DNA of 64,000 bases, from assembly GCA_021234155.1 (NCBI GenBank), contig JAJEKV010000021.1, positions 19,343,881 to 19,407,880 of the forward strand, read 5' to 3'. Under the pieces are notes generated by a model. It was not told the DNA's origin, ran no database searches, and was given only the letters and a program-made list of their open reading frames with translations. Shown piece by piece: positions 47,005-56,716 of this stretch; position 1 is the first letter of the stretch, and each line of letters begins with the position of its first letter. This DNA is from Isoetes taiwanensis (lineage: Eukaryota; Streptophyta; Lycopodiopsida; Isoetales; Isoetaceae). A program made the position numbers and the translations under genes.

Positions 47005-47020
47005 TTTTGGGGGCCTTGTG

Positions 47021-47110
47021 ATTGGGCGCACGCCCAATTTCGGAACCGTTCATTGGGGTGGGCGCCCAATTTCACCTGATGTCGGATAGTGCGAAATTGG
47101 AAGCCCATTT
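47021..47110. repeat. palindromes at 5' side of copy C
   Basis: ATTGGGCG-CA-CGCCCAAT (47021-47038) has exact 8-bp arms. A second, ATTGGGGTGGGCGCCCAATT (47052-47071), and a weaker third at 47093-47110 follow. They lie between the inverted R terminus and the acceptor at 47179, hence probably in an intron of copy C. Confidence 0.8.
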
Positions 47111-48238
47111 TGGGTCAGCTACTGCAAGCTAATTAAGATGATGTGTATGCCCTTATCTAGTGCCTTCTGTGTCATGCAGGATTGGAAAGCTGTAGCGCTG
47201 CAAACCATTAAAAAGTCAACTATGCGTGACTACGACTACTTTGTATATCTTGATGACGAGTCGTGGAATTTGTGCACCGAAGTTGCCCAGTTATTCTATG
47301 AAGACCGATTGAAGGACGAGAAGGGAGAAAAAATTGAAGTGAAGGATAGGCTTAGACTTTTCACCAATAATTCCTGTCGACCATTAAAGTCCATGCATCC
47401 TCTAGATGCGCAAAGGGCTTTTTGAAGGAGATCAAGGATGGCACCACATTCTGAAGGGAAGCAAGGATTATCTTGGGAGGCGACTATGAAAGTCGAGCGA
47501 GAGTGAAGAAGATTGGAACAATGGAGCGGGCCCTTGTCGATACATGAAGGAAGTGAAGAAACTTCCTTTTTCAAGACATGGTCGCCTTTGAGGCAAGCTC
47601 ACCCCATATTCCGGAGAATCGATGCTTATGTTCGCAAGTAGCATGAATGAATGGGCGAAGGGCTTAAAGAGATGGAGAAGGAAAGCTTTCGAGGAGTCCC
47701 CCTACAACAAAGTAGACGAATATCTTCTAGGGCGGTTGAGGAGGGTGGCAAACCTTTCAAGTGTTTCCGCGTTAGTCCACATGAGGTTTGTGCGTGGGCG
47801 TGGTAAACACCGGCCGCTTCATTGGATGCGACTTCGGATATCACGAAGAAATGGCCAAAGGAAGATTATGAAAAATTCCTTGACCCGGCTAAGACGATGG
47901 ACGGACCAGCGGCTTTCTTTGGGTAGCTATATTTATTACCCCGGATCGCCTCAATGAGTGTCTATCCGCCATGAAGACAATAGCGGTGGTGGCCGTGTTT
48001 GGGTTGGTTCCTACGGGACCCCGGCGAGCTGCTGCGACTACCTCTAGAGTTCGAGAGTTGCAATGTCTTGTCACGCTAATGTATGTTGCCAGAGACGGCG
48101 GCTCGCCATCGATACAGGAAATAAATATTTGCCGGGCCAATTCCGACCATCCAAAGCAATATGCTAAGTTTCCCAAGCATTTACTGAGAAAAACGGGACA
48201 TCGAAAAGAATTTTGCCCGATCACGAAAGTGTGCGGAG

Positions 48239-48326
48239 GTATGCATTTTAAATTGGGCGCCCGCCCAATTTGCTTGTTGACTATCAATGTTTCTAACATT
48301 TGTTTTCCGTCTGACTTATTGGTCAG
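48239..48326 (+). other. 88-bp intron containing a palindrome
   Basis: Donor GGAG|GTATGC and acceptor TTGGTCAG|AT bracket a short intron of copy C. Nearly a quarter of it is AAATTGGGCG-CC-CGCCCAATTT (48250-48271), with exact 10-bp arms. Coding similarity to copy E is seen downstream, and family-like coding frames lie upstream, which supports the intron call. Confidence 0.6.
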
Positions 48327-49551
48327 ATCGACCTTGGTGCGACAAAGGGTGCGGCGGTGGGGAGGAATCTTTGGTGCAAAATCGGTTGGAAAGTAGGACG
48401 TGCACCTATCTAGTACGTAAGTTGATCTTTGGAAGGTTGCACCGTGTTCGACTTCTTTTCGGTGGTGCTTTAGCCGAGCGGGCAAAGTCGCGAGGGCTAT
48501 AAAACATTGTCTTTTGAGGAGCGGGCGAGAAGCTGGAAATTAAGCATATGGATGTTGAGCAACTTCGATGTCATGTTAGACGAGAAAAATCAAGAGCTTC
48601 GGGCACTACTAAGATAAAAAGAGGGAAAGAAGAAGGCCTCTACTTCCAAAAATGCTCCTCGACCTCAGCTTCACGCCCACTCGAGACACCTTGTCCGTTC
48701 TCGTCTACAACCATAAACGAAGTGCAATCAATTCTGAGACAGGACAAGAGCGCGATTCAAGTAGAGCTCAAAAGGGCAGCGGCCCTAGGCTCTCAGGATT
48801 GGAACTATTTAGGAGAAGAAAAAACAACATCAACGCACTGGCAGGGACGGGACTGGTGAATACTCAGGACATGATTGAGGCGACCTCAAAGTTCGAGGAA
48901 GAGGTTGCTAGGGAGCCTGACTCTGTCGTTGTCATCATTAGAGAAAAAATGGAGTCATCTTGCATCCCATTCAAAAATTCGAAAATTCCACATCAGCTTT
49001 TCCTTTGCACCAATAAGAAACAAGTTGTGTGTTAAAAAGGCATGTCTATGTGGCACCATATCAAGCCAAAAATCTCCTATGAAGATACGTTTAATATTTT
49101 CTCAAGATACTTCTCATTTACTTCAAATTGGAAACACCACTTCGAGCCTCTTTCATTTATTATAGTTGTGGGAAGTAATTGTGGTCGAAAATACCATTCT
49201 CGAAAAACTGCGATAGGCGGCGACCATACCCTACTCGCATGTAGTTATTTTTGGGTGCTCTCTCGATTTGTGTTTTTGGCGGGGTCGAGGTAGCGTGGGA
49301 AAACAACAGGAAACCCTATATTCCGGCACGAAGATTTCGAAAGTGTGAAACGGATGGGAAACCCCATAGTTGAAGAAGCGAGGCATGAAATCCAGATTGA
49401 TCTTGAGCTCGGATTACGGGACTAAGTCGATACATTGGTTTTAGCCTATATTTCCATTGAAGCTCTTTTGCCCTTTTTATTTGCCCCGTTTCCTACTACT
49501 GAAATTGCTTGTCTTATTAGTCGATTCTACAAAGATGGGGCCACTTGTTTC

Positions 49552-50110
49552 CATTAGAGGTAATTTGAGATCTCATTTTGTCCCATTAAGGGATGCTTAA
49601 AAGCCACATCATCTTTTAAAAGCTGTCCAATAAGAGAAGAGCTCCGATTGTATTTTATTCCGGTATTATGTGGCAAAGATGAATTAATGCGGTTCTAACT
49701 AACTTTGCGGTGTCATTTTCTACTATAACTTTTTGATCAAAAACTCGATTCGAACACTATTTGTGGCAATGGATTCGTCTCCTCAAGATCTTTCTAATGA
49801 CAACCCATTGTTATATCTTTTGGGATGTAAATATATAAGAAAAGAGCAAAAAACCATATTTTTTAAGGTTAACACATATGGCTTGTATTGAAATACATCA
49901 TAACCATATATCACTTGAAAGATCTTTTCATTCTCATCTAATGCAACAAATGCCGCAAAGATTTTCATGAGTAGATCAAAAGTTATAGGGAAAAAATGAC
50001 AAAGACAATGAAGTTGTTAATCTTTGCATTAATTGCGGTTTGATGTAGAGTACTCATTCTATTGGAGGATTCTTATGGGGACAAAAGGAGATCTCAAATT
50101 ACCTCTAATG
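49552..50110. mobile_element. 559-bp foldback MITE
   Basis: The left end CATTAGAGGTAATTTGAGAT (49552 on) is matched by its inverse at the right end (to 50110). The terminal match runs ~36 bp with about two differences and includes TTTTGTCCC. Inner segments also pair: CTATAACTTTTTGATC near 49727 with the inverse of GATCAAAAGTTATAGG near 49976, and CAAGATCTTTC near 49786 with its inverse near 49920. So most of the element folds on itself. There is no coding capacity. No certain target-site duplication is seen. It lies about 500 bp past the end of copy C. Confidence 0.8.
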
Positions 50111-50302
50111 TTGCTGCTTTATGCCAGGGAATGTGGGTTTCGAATGAGGTATGGATCTTGGAAGTTTCCCTTTTGCTTCCCCTGTTATTAATTTACATTG
50201 TAAAAATTTTCTCTGTTTTCTTACAAGGGCAGAATAGCTTCAGAGATGTTTATTTGCTTCAGAGATGGATCTGATGTATTTTGGATGGATTTTACATTTT
50301 AG

Positions 50303-50385
50303 ATGTGATCATGAACCCCTCAAGTCAGATTTCGAGTGTTTGAAGGGCCTTATAGGTGCAGATAATCCTGAACATTTTTCGGATG
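50303..50385 (+). CDS. isolated exon of unidentified gene
   Basis: An 83-nt segment between acceptor TACATTTTAG and donor GATG|GTATGT reads CDHEPLKSDFECLKGLIGAD followed by NPEHFSD with no stop in frame. The clean splice context suggests a real exon. It may belong to the same transcription unit as the ABCC-like exon 1.5 kb downstream, but nothing in the peptide itself is ABC-like. Function unknown. Confidence 0.35.
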
Positions 50386-50389
50386 GTAT

Positions 50390-51870
50390 GTACATGTCAT
50401 ATTAGCCCTTTGAATGTGTAAAATCATTACGATTTGGTATCTTAGGTTCTTAAGTTGTAGTTTATTTTGCCCTCAGTAGTACAAAGCCTTTCTTGCTGGA
50501 TTGTTTTATGCTAGATATCTGCCAGTTTGCTTGGCAAGAAAAGAAGGCCAGCTATGCGTATTCCTCTACCTTATACAACATGGCAGAAGAAGGAAAAGCC
50601 ACAATCTTTAATACTTTTCTATTCTAAACTCCATAAGCTATAAGACCTAAATTTTGTGAAAAGAAAAACGATTGGCTTGTCAGGTTCAATTCCTGAGCTT
50701 TCATTGATGTAATTCATTCCTGAACAATGTAAGTTTGCAGTTGCTATTCTTGTAACAGAGCTGTTTGAATATGGATAAGGATTTCGAAGTTTATTCATAT
50801 GTTATTTGTAGTATGAACAATTTTAACAGCAGGATGTTCCTCTGTTTCTAAGGAGTAAGGTAGATTTTGACACTGTATTAAAAGTGTTGTGGTGCGCCAG
50901 TCCCTTCTTCTATACAAGATCCTTAGTTCCAGCTTAAGTAGTTTGTGCAGAGGAATATAACAGCTTAGTCGCTCTTTATGTTCAGGTGCTTTGCTAGATA
51001 GTATGCAGGTTATTTGGAATAGCAGTCAGGGATCTGGAATAGCTTTCCATTGCCTCTGGTTATGCTGGTGCAGGTTTAAGAGTTTGCTTTTTGAGGTTAT
51101 TACTAGGCTTGCCCGAGTTATGTGCAGGCTTAGGCAAGGTGGAATAGAGTCTGCCTAGATGTTGAATTCTCATTTACAGTATTGTAGGTCAGTTGCAATA
51201 GGGTAGTGATTGTATTTGCAGAGTGTTGAAGTTCTGGGTTTCCTGCATATGCATGTTCTTAGATTTAATGTTGCTTGCTTTCTTACTATGTGCAGACAGC
51301 TTCATATTATATTTCTAAAACCTATATTTCTATTGAGTAGCAGATGAACATATTCTAGGATAAGCTGGACAGCATGCTTGTTAATGGATAATTATGGTGA
51401 ATTTAAAGACATGAATACAAATCTGAATGTGTTGCCTTGTCTCCTGGAACAACCAATTGACCTTTTCATTGCGAAATGATAGCTATAAAGACTTAAAATT
51501 ACTTGACTTCCTCTGTTGTTCTAAATTTATAGTAAGCTTTAAAGGTTTGCTGGGTATGATATTATTGGTTTCTAATAATCAAAATGATCAGAAAAGCTTT
51601 GTTAACCCTGTTGCAGCCATATCAGATCATAATGCATAGATCTCTTCAATGCATTTGTGAGGCAAGATGAAACTAGTGCTCTCTTGAGACCAGTTAAATA
51701 TGAAACAACTAGTTACAGTTGCAAAGAACACATTCAAAAACTGAAATAATAATATTTGCATGCAATGACCCTATCTAATTTTGACCAATTTCAAGATAAT
51801 CATTACGACAATCTGAAGCAGAAGAAGGTTTCGAGTTTCTCTTTCATGTACTTTGAACTGATACATGATT
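50390..51870. other. no feature seen; possible long intron
   Basis: T-rich sequence typical of plant introns, without coding or repeat signatures. A 70-codon frame at 51427-51639 has no recognisable motif. Confidence 0.35.
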
Positions 51871-51879
51871 GTTCTATAG

Positions 51880-52010
51880 TCCTGGATAATGGTAATAAAT
51901 GGAGTGCTGGACAAACACGGCTTTTCTGCCTTGCTAGAGCGTTGCTAAAACACGGTCGTATCCTAATTCTTCATTAGGCGACAACATCTATTGATGCAAA
52001 GTTAAAGATC
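51880..52010 (+). pseudogene. ABCC-type ABC transporter exon (NBD2)
   Basis: After acceptor TTCTATAG the + strand reads NGNKWSAGQTRLFCLARALL followed by KHGRILILH, a stop, then TTSIDAK. This is the C-loop signature (WSAGQ, ABCC form of LSGGQ) and Walker B with the D-loop of the second nucleotide-binding domain of plant multidrug-resistance-type transporters. The Walker B end normally reads LDEATAS; here the codon after H (in place of D) is TAG, which removes the catalytic Asp-Glu pair. No other ABCC exon is visible nearby, so this is an isolated relic, or one exon with a damaged end. Confidence 0.7.
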
Positions 52011-53014
52011 GATCTTGGCCACTCCTCTCATCCGAGATCCTAAACAATAGAAACGTACTAGATAACTGCATACGAATTTAAAACATTTCATATCACTAAT
52101 AGAAAAGAAAAGCAAAGCTAAACCGATTTCTCCACAAAAGAAAAGCAAAGCCAAGTTTCATCACCAATACTAACCTATCAATGGAATCGGAAGATGTCGG
52201 AACTGGCTATGGCAGAGAAACGAGGCAAAAAAGAAACGAATTAGTTTTTGGCTATGACAAAGAAACGAGGCAAAAAAAAAGAAACGAAGTTAGTTTGTGT
52301 TTTGCCTTTTTTTTCGTATCTCCAAATTTCCATTGACTCATTTCCCTAAAATTGATTTTGAATTAAATCTTTTACCACAGCCCGAGGCAGGGTTGTAATT
52401 TCCTATGGATGCCTTTAAATATGCCATCAACCTCACACACTTTTGAGATTTTACATCCCTTAAAAGTCTATTAGTACACGATTTTCAAGCAAGTTAGATA
52501 TACACATGGCATTAGAAGAGGGTTTCAAGGGAAGGAAAGATCTGCATAGTTAATGACTTAAATATGACATGGATTATTCATGAAAATAGAGAATAATGAA
52601 TTACAATTTTCTTAGGGGGACATCTTGAGACCCCATATTTTCTCTAATGGGAAACACAGGAAGGGGACAATCGGGATGGAGAGGATGTGGTCCCCAACAC
52701 GATGAGCAGTCAAGATGTAGAGGAAGAGGTGGCGAACACAGAAGACAATCAAGGTGATGATGATGAGAATGAGGCGGGGGCCCAAGATTTTATGCAAAGA
52801 ATGGAATTGATCAAAGAGGCAAGCACAACAACCTCGGCCCAAAGATGGAGAACCCAAAGAGGGATCATTCTAAGATGTGCCCTCATCGAATGGCGACTTA
52901 TGATTTGAAAATACGTGAAATATGTTAATAACAATTGTTCATACTTCTTTTCGGAAATGATAACGTTGCACTCATTTCCTTGTCTTAAATTTCTCTAGTT
53001 TATTTTTGTTAACC

Positions 53015-53142
53015 AAATTGGGAGCCGCCCAATTTGCTAATAAATTAGGCGTCTTGAATTTGGTTAACCCATAGAAACTATAGCCTTTTATTAAATTTAT
53101 TTGACTTTCGCTATCCTCCAGTAAATAAATTGGCTACCAATT
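53015..53142. repeat. palindromes in copy D spacer
   Basis: AAATTGGG-AGCCG-CCCAATTT (53015-53035) and the shorter AAATTGGCTACCAATT (53127-53142), with a decayed AAATTAGGCG half-site between them. Confidence 0.75.
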
Positions 53143-53694
53143 CTTGTGGCTAAGCGCCATCAAACATGAAGTGAAGTGGAGCTGCGTAAACTTGTAGTTG
53201 GAGATCAAAGAGCGGACCCTCGGGAATTACTCAGTGCGTTACATTATATAATATTGACTATGCTTAATACATCCTTACAACATTATTATATCCTTGTCGG
53301 GGTACATTAACATATCCGAAAGTGTACAAAGAGTCACTTTCGTCGTCAACGCCGCCAAGGCGATGCCATTCGACTCAAAGATCTGGCGTCGGGGGAAGCC
53401 AATACTGGTGGACCACAACACGAGTGAGCTTCACGCAATTACCGCAGGTCCATCCGCTTTGGGTTGGAGCCATGGATCAAGACTAACACCGGTCATATAG
53501 CGGCAAATATCGTTGTAACTCAAGTAGCACTTGAAGGATCGGATGTTCTCCGGACGATCCAGGCAAAGGAAGCCATGAGAGATGAATGCGGTGGAGCCGC
53601 TTTTATAGTCGAGAAATTATTGATGTCAATTATTGGCGTACATTCTAAGCAAGCGGGTAACCGTATAAGGTACACTCAATACTGACCCAATTGA

Positions 53695-53716
53695 AAATTG
53701 GGCGGCCGCCCAATTT
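53695..53716. repeat. perfect 22-bp palindrome (GGGCGGCCGCCC core)
   Basis: AAATTGGGCGG is followed directly by its exact inverse. It is the cleanest member of the AAATTGGGC group and has no spacer. A damaged second copy, GGGGGGCCCAATTT, lies at about 53755-53768. Confidence 0.9.
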
Positions 53717-54677
53717 CAGCGCATCATTCGATATGAGCATTCAAAGGGCAAAGTGGGGGGCCCAATTTCCGCGGGACATGTTGGACAAGTTGCACATATA
53801 GAAGACAAGTTGTACTAATACTTTATCTCATAGATGATTACGATACCGATTACAACAAGATGACAAGCGTTCATTTAGGGGACTCTTCGAGTCATTTTCA
53901 CGAGCACCCCAAATGATCTTCTCTATCATGTACATTTGATGCTCTCTATTCCATATCGGATGGAGGTAACGTCGAAGGGATGGGATAATGGCGAGGATTT
54001 AAATCGTGGTCATCCGGGGTCTTCCATGGGTATCTCTCGCTCGCTGCCTTTGCTTGAAGTTTTCGTGATTCATCTTGCGGTTGATGGAATCACGTTCAGG
54101 ACTGAGAATGAGACCACATGGCTAGGCGAAGGCCAAATTTGATGGTCAAAATTGGTTTGAGATATATTTATACCCACAATCATTATTGAAGGTATTATGC
54201 GCATAAAGATTATTGGATGTACACCGTATATACAACCAATAATCGCTACTGGTAGTCATCAATAATTCCTTGGCTATAAATATAGCTGCATTCGACGACA
54301 CAAACACATTCATTTTGCCATGTCTCGCCATCTTCACGGGCCCCATGTTGACACCCTTACTTGCCTTATGACCTATGACGATCTTTATGCTGCTTGAGTT
54401 GAAAGGGATCTCTCGATCCCGGGCAGTATGGTATAGCTACTTGGTCGAAAAGAAAGACTCCCGTGAGTATCATGTTACTATCCATATTGTGTGGGTTAGG
54501 AGCTTGAGGCTTTTTGAGATTAATAGAATCACCAATAATTACAATCTATGACTCATGTATTTAATAACTTTATATGATATGATGATGTAACCGTGTTGTC
54601 CATGAATCGGTTGTTATGTTTGAGTTCTTATCTTGGTTCGATCTACGTTTTCTCGTTTTCCTTTTGCACGCAAGAAG

Positions 54678-54842
54678 GAAAGTGGGCGGCGCCCTATTTT
54701 CCTCAAAGCGGAAGCCTTCATGCAACTAGCTTCAAGCCATCGAAGGGCAAAAGTCGGCCGGGTTTACTGGGGAGCCTATTCGAAAAAGGAAATTGGCCCA
54801 ATTTCCTCGAGGAAGGAAAGTGGGAAGGCGCCCAATTTCGTT
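54678..54842. repeat. palindrome cluster GGAAA..GGGC..TTTCC
   Basis: Three related inverted repeats lie close together: GGAAAGTGGGCGGCGCCC with TATTTTCC (54678-54703), AAATTGGCCCAATTT within GGAAA/TTTCC arms (54788-54806), and GAAAGTGGGAAGGCGCCCAA to TTTC (54817-54839). Confidence 0.7.
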
Positions 54843-55159
54843 TGGAGGCCTCGATATTCTTGTTGAAATTGCACGTCATTTGGGTCATTCTCAATGTAGA
54901 CAAAAACATTCTATTCATATAGGAATGGAGTACATGGATGGATTACGTAGATAATAATATCAACTAAACAACATGCCTCGAAGAGATAGTTGAACGTAAA
55001 GATAATATATAATAATAGATAATATTAAACATGGACGTTTTGGTCAATATCGAGTTCCACCCAAGAATTAGATCCCCGGTTGGAACTCTGTTATGGCTTG
55101 TCGGAGATGAGATCCGCCAGTCATCCAATTCTCCCATCGGATAGGGAGTGCCGAGGATG

Positions 55160-55470
55160 AGTTTAGTTACCAAAGCCACGCCGCCTCTTTTCCTTCTTGT
55201 AAAGCTTCTTAAACAACGACCGGAAAGTGTTGTGCAGCCAAACATCCTCCATTTTCAGCAACCTCTTCAGAGCTTCTGCCCTGTAAATATGGCGTTTCAA
55301 GGAAATCAAGCAGCCTTCCAGCTCTACCCTGCTGAGGTGATCCGGCTCATCGCCGTCCTTCATCAACTCTCCACGACGAAGGAGCTTCCTGAGTTGGCTT
55401 CTCATTTCTTCTGTGCCATTTTGGTTTATCTCGTTCTGCACCTCAACCTGAAGCTGATTCGCATGAGCTA
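55160..55470 (-). CDS. unidentified charged ORF
   Basis: A minus-strand frame reads EMRSQLRKLLRRGELMKDGD, DHLSRVELEGCLISLKRHIY, RAEALKRLLKMEDVWLHNTF and ends in a basic cluster, KKLYKKEKRRRGF, before a stop at about 55163. The frame stays open upstream to at least 55470 (AHANQLQVEVQNEINQNG). It looks helical and protein-like. It follows copy E on the same strand, about 1.2 kb downstream of that gene's stop. Function unknown. Confidence 0.4.
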
Positions 55471-56468
55471 ATATTGGCTCGGCGATATGGCAATCGCATT
55501 TAAGCTCATTGTGAATCCATCATTGCGCTGGTTGGGACCATTCGACCTTGCGACTATGAATCTACACTATGCAGATTTGCGAATGCCGGCTGCTGTGGCG
55601 AGACCACGTCTACAGAAGGCGCTTGGGCGAGACACAAACTCGGTTCGCACTTCTTTGGCTTAATAGATACAAGGCCTGCCATCTCACCTACCTGCACACA
55701 TTTCGAAAATTTGCATCATTCTACTAATTAAAACCCTTATATTCTAAAAAATCGGGTCCATTTGGGAGTCATATGGACTCAGCCAAAGTCCACAATTAAT
55801 GAAATTATGCTTGATGGCGCGCGAGCTTTGGACATTGTGCGACCGGAGCATGCCGGTTGACATGCAACGACATTTTCGACTGTGCGGTTGCATCCAAAAG
55901 GCCAGAGTTACCCTAGGGCATGTCTGAGGAGTAGGGAATCGGTCAAACGCCCGGACTGCCAAGTACGTGCAAGCTTTACATTGTAGCACTAGGCTAAAGT
56001 GCATCGAGTGAAAGATAGACTAGTTGCTTGTAGCAAATTGAGTTTGGCTCTGTTGGTCATAATCGATGGTCCCTACAGTAAACTAGATGCTCTGGACTCA
56101 TGCCCAAAGTCAAAATCACATTTTGAGCTAGCAAGGATCGCCGAACTAGAGCTTGCATGCAGAGTTTTTTCGAGGTTTTGAAGAGAAACCCCAAGAAAGC
56201 AGAGTTTCATTAAAGTTGGAAATTTCGTGATTCCAATTTCTCGTGAAATCAGTTTCTTCCCTGTTTTATCACACATTTATGGCTAGATATGGCACTATTT
56301 GCTTAAAAAGAAACCAGTTATCATGCAAAAACCGCTACATTTAATATAAAACAACGCGGTTTTAGTTGTCAGGAAGAGAAGTATGGCGCCATTTACTTGG
56401 AAAGTATGAGGAAAAGCGGCCCGAGAACCACAAAAGCAGATATTAAATTGCCAAAAAGCGCCCAGCAA

Positions 56469-56632
56469 GCAAACAAAATGGCGCGGTCGCTCATTTGCTT
56501 TAACGTGAAAGGAAGCAAATGGTGCAGGCGCGCTATTTGCTTGAACGTGAAAGCAAGCAAATAGTGCAGGCGCGCTATTTGCGTGAACGTGAAGACCAAG
56601 CAAATAGTGCTCTCGTGCCATTTTGCTATAGA
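56469..56632. repeat. four-unit palindromic array, 41-45-bp period
   Basis: Units near 56469, 56513, 56554 and 56596 each contain a GCAAAT(A/G)G..GC..GC(T/G)ATTTGC inverted repeat, best seen as GCAAATAGTGCAGGCGCGC followed by TATTTGC. They are joined by TGAACGTGAA spacers. Two outlying relatives are ATGGCGCCATTT near 56381 and AAGCGCCCAGC near 56456. The array starts about 85 bp beyond the stop codon of copy E, on its 3' side. Confidence 0.85.
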
Positions 56633-56716
56633 TAACACATATTTTCAGAAGACCATGTAGATATATATTAATAGAAATATTATATAAGATACAATTTTTC
56701 AAAACACAAAAATTTT

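Larger units (their letters stand above)
47021..49035 (+). pseudogene. methyltransferase-like gene, copy C
   Basis: After acceptor CATGCAG (47179) an exon encodes RDYDYFVYLDDESWNLC and RLKDEKGEKIEVKDRLRLF, alignable with VNRFVFMPDDVYALF and GELKDNRGQAIVI of copy E. Further on, RYMKEVKKL matches AYMKKEIL, and SLDATSDITKKW with EDYEKFLDPAKTM (47819-47902) matches the motif-IV region of E. A predicted GT-AG intron of 88 bp (48239-48326) carries a palindrome. Then comes the motif-I region, FDFFS in one frame and GGALAERAKSRG in the next (about 48448-48495), equivalent to DFFSGGAFSRASLHVGR of E. The tail includes KTLSFEERAR and, at 48859-49035, FEEEVAREPDSVVVIIREK. Motif IV lacks DPPY. Numerous frameshifts argue for a pseudogene. 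Confidence 0.55.
52651..54200 (+). pseudogene. possible family copy D
   Basis: An acidic reading frame (52651-52905) includes SSQDVEEEVANTEDNQGDDD and QDFMQRMELIKEAS. After a gap with palindromes, coding-like runs appear: VQRVTFVVNAAKAMPFDSK and RRGKPILVDHNTSELHAIT (53320-53450), NTGHIAANIVVTQVALEGSD with VLRTIQAKEAM (53472-53580), and GGAAFIVEKLLM near 53591-53626. I cannot match these to the methyltransferase domain. The only link to copies B, C and E is the same palindrome type in the spacers, so family membership is a guess. Frame changes are frequent. Confidence 0.3.
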
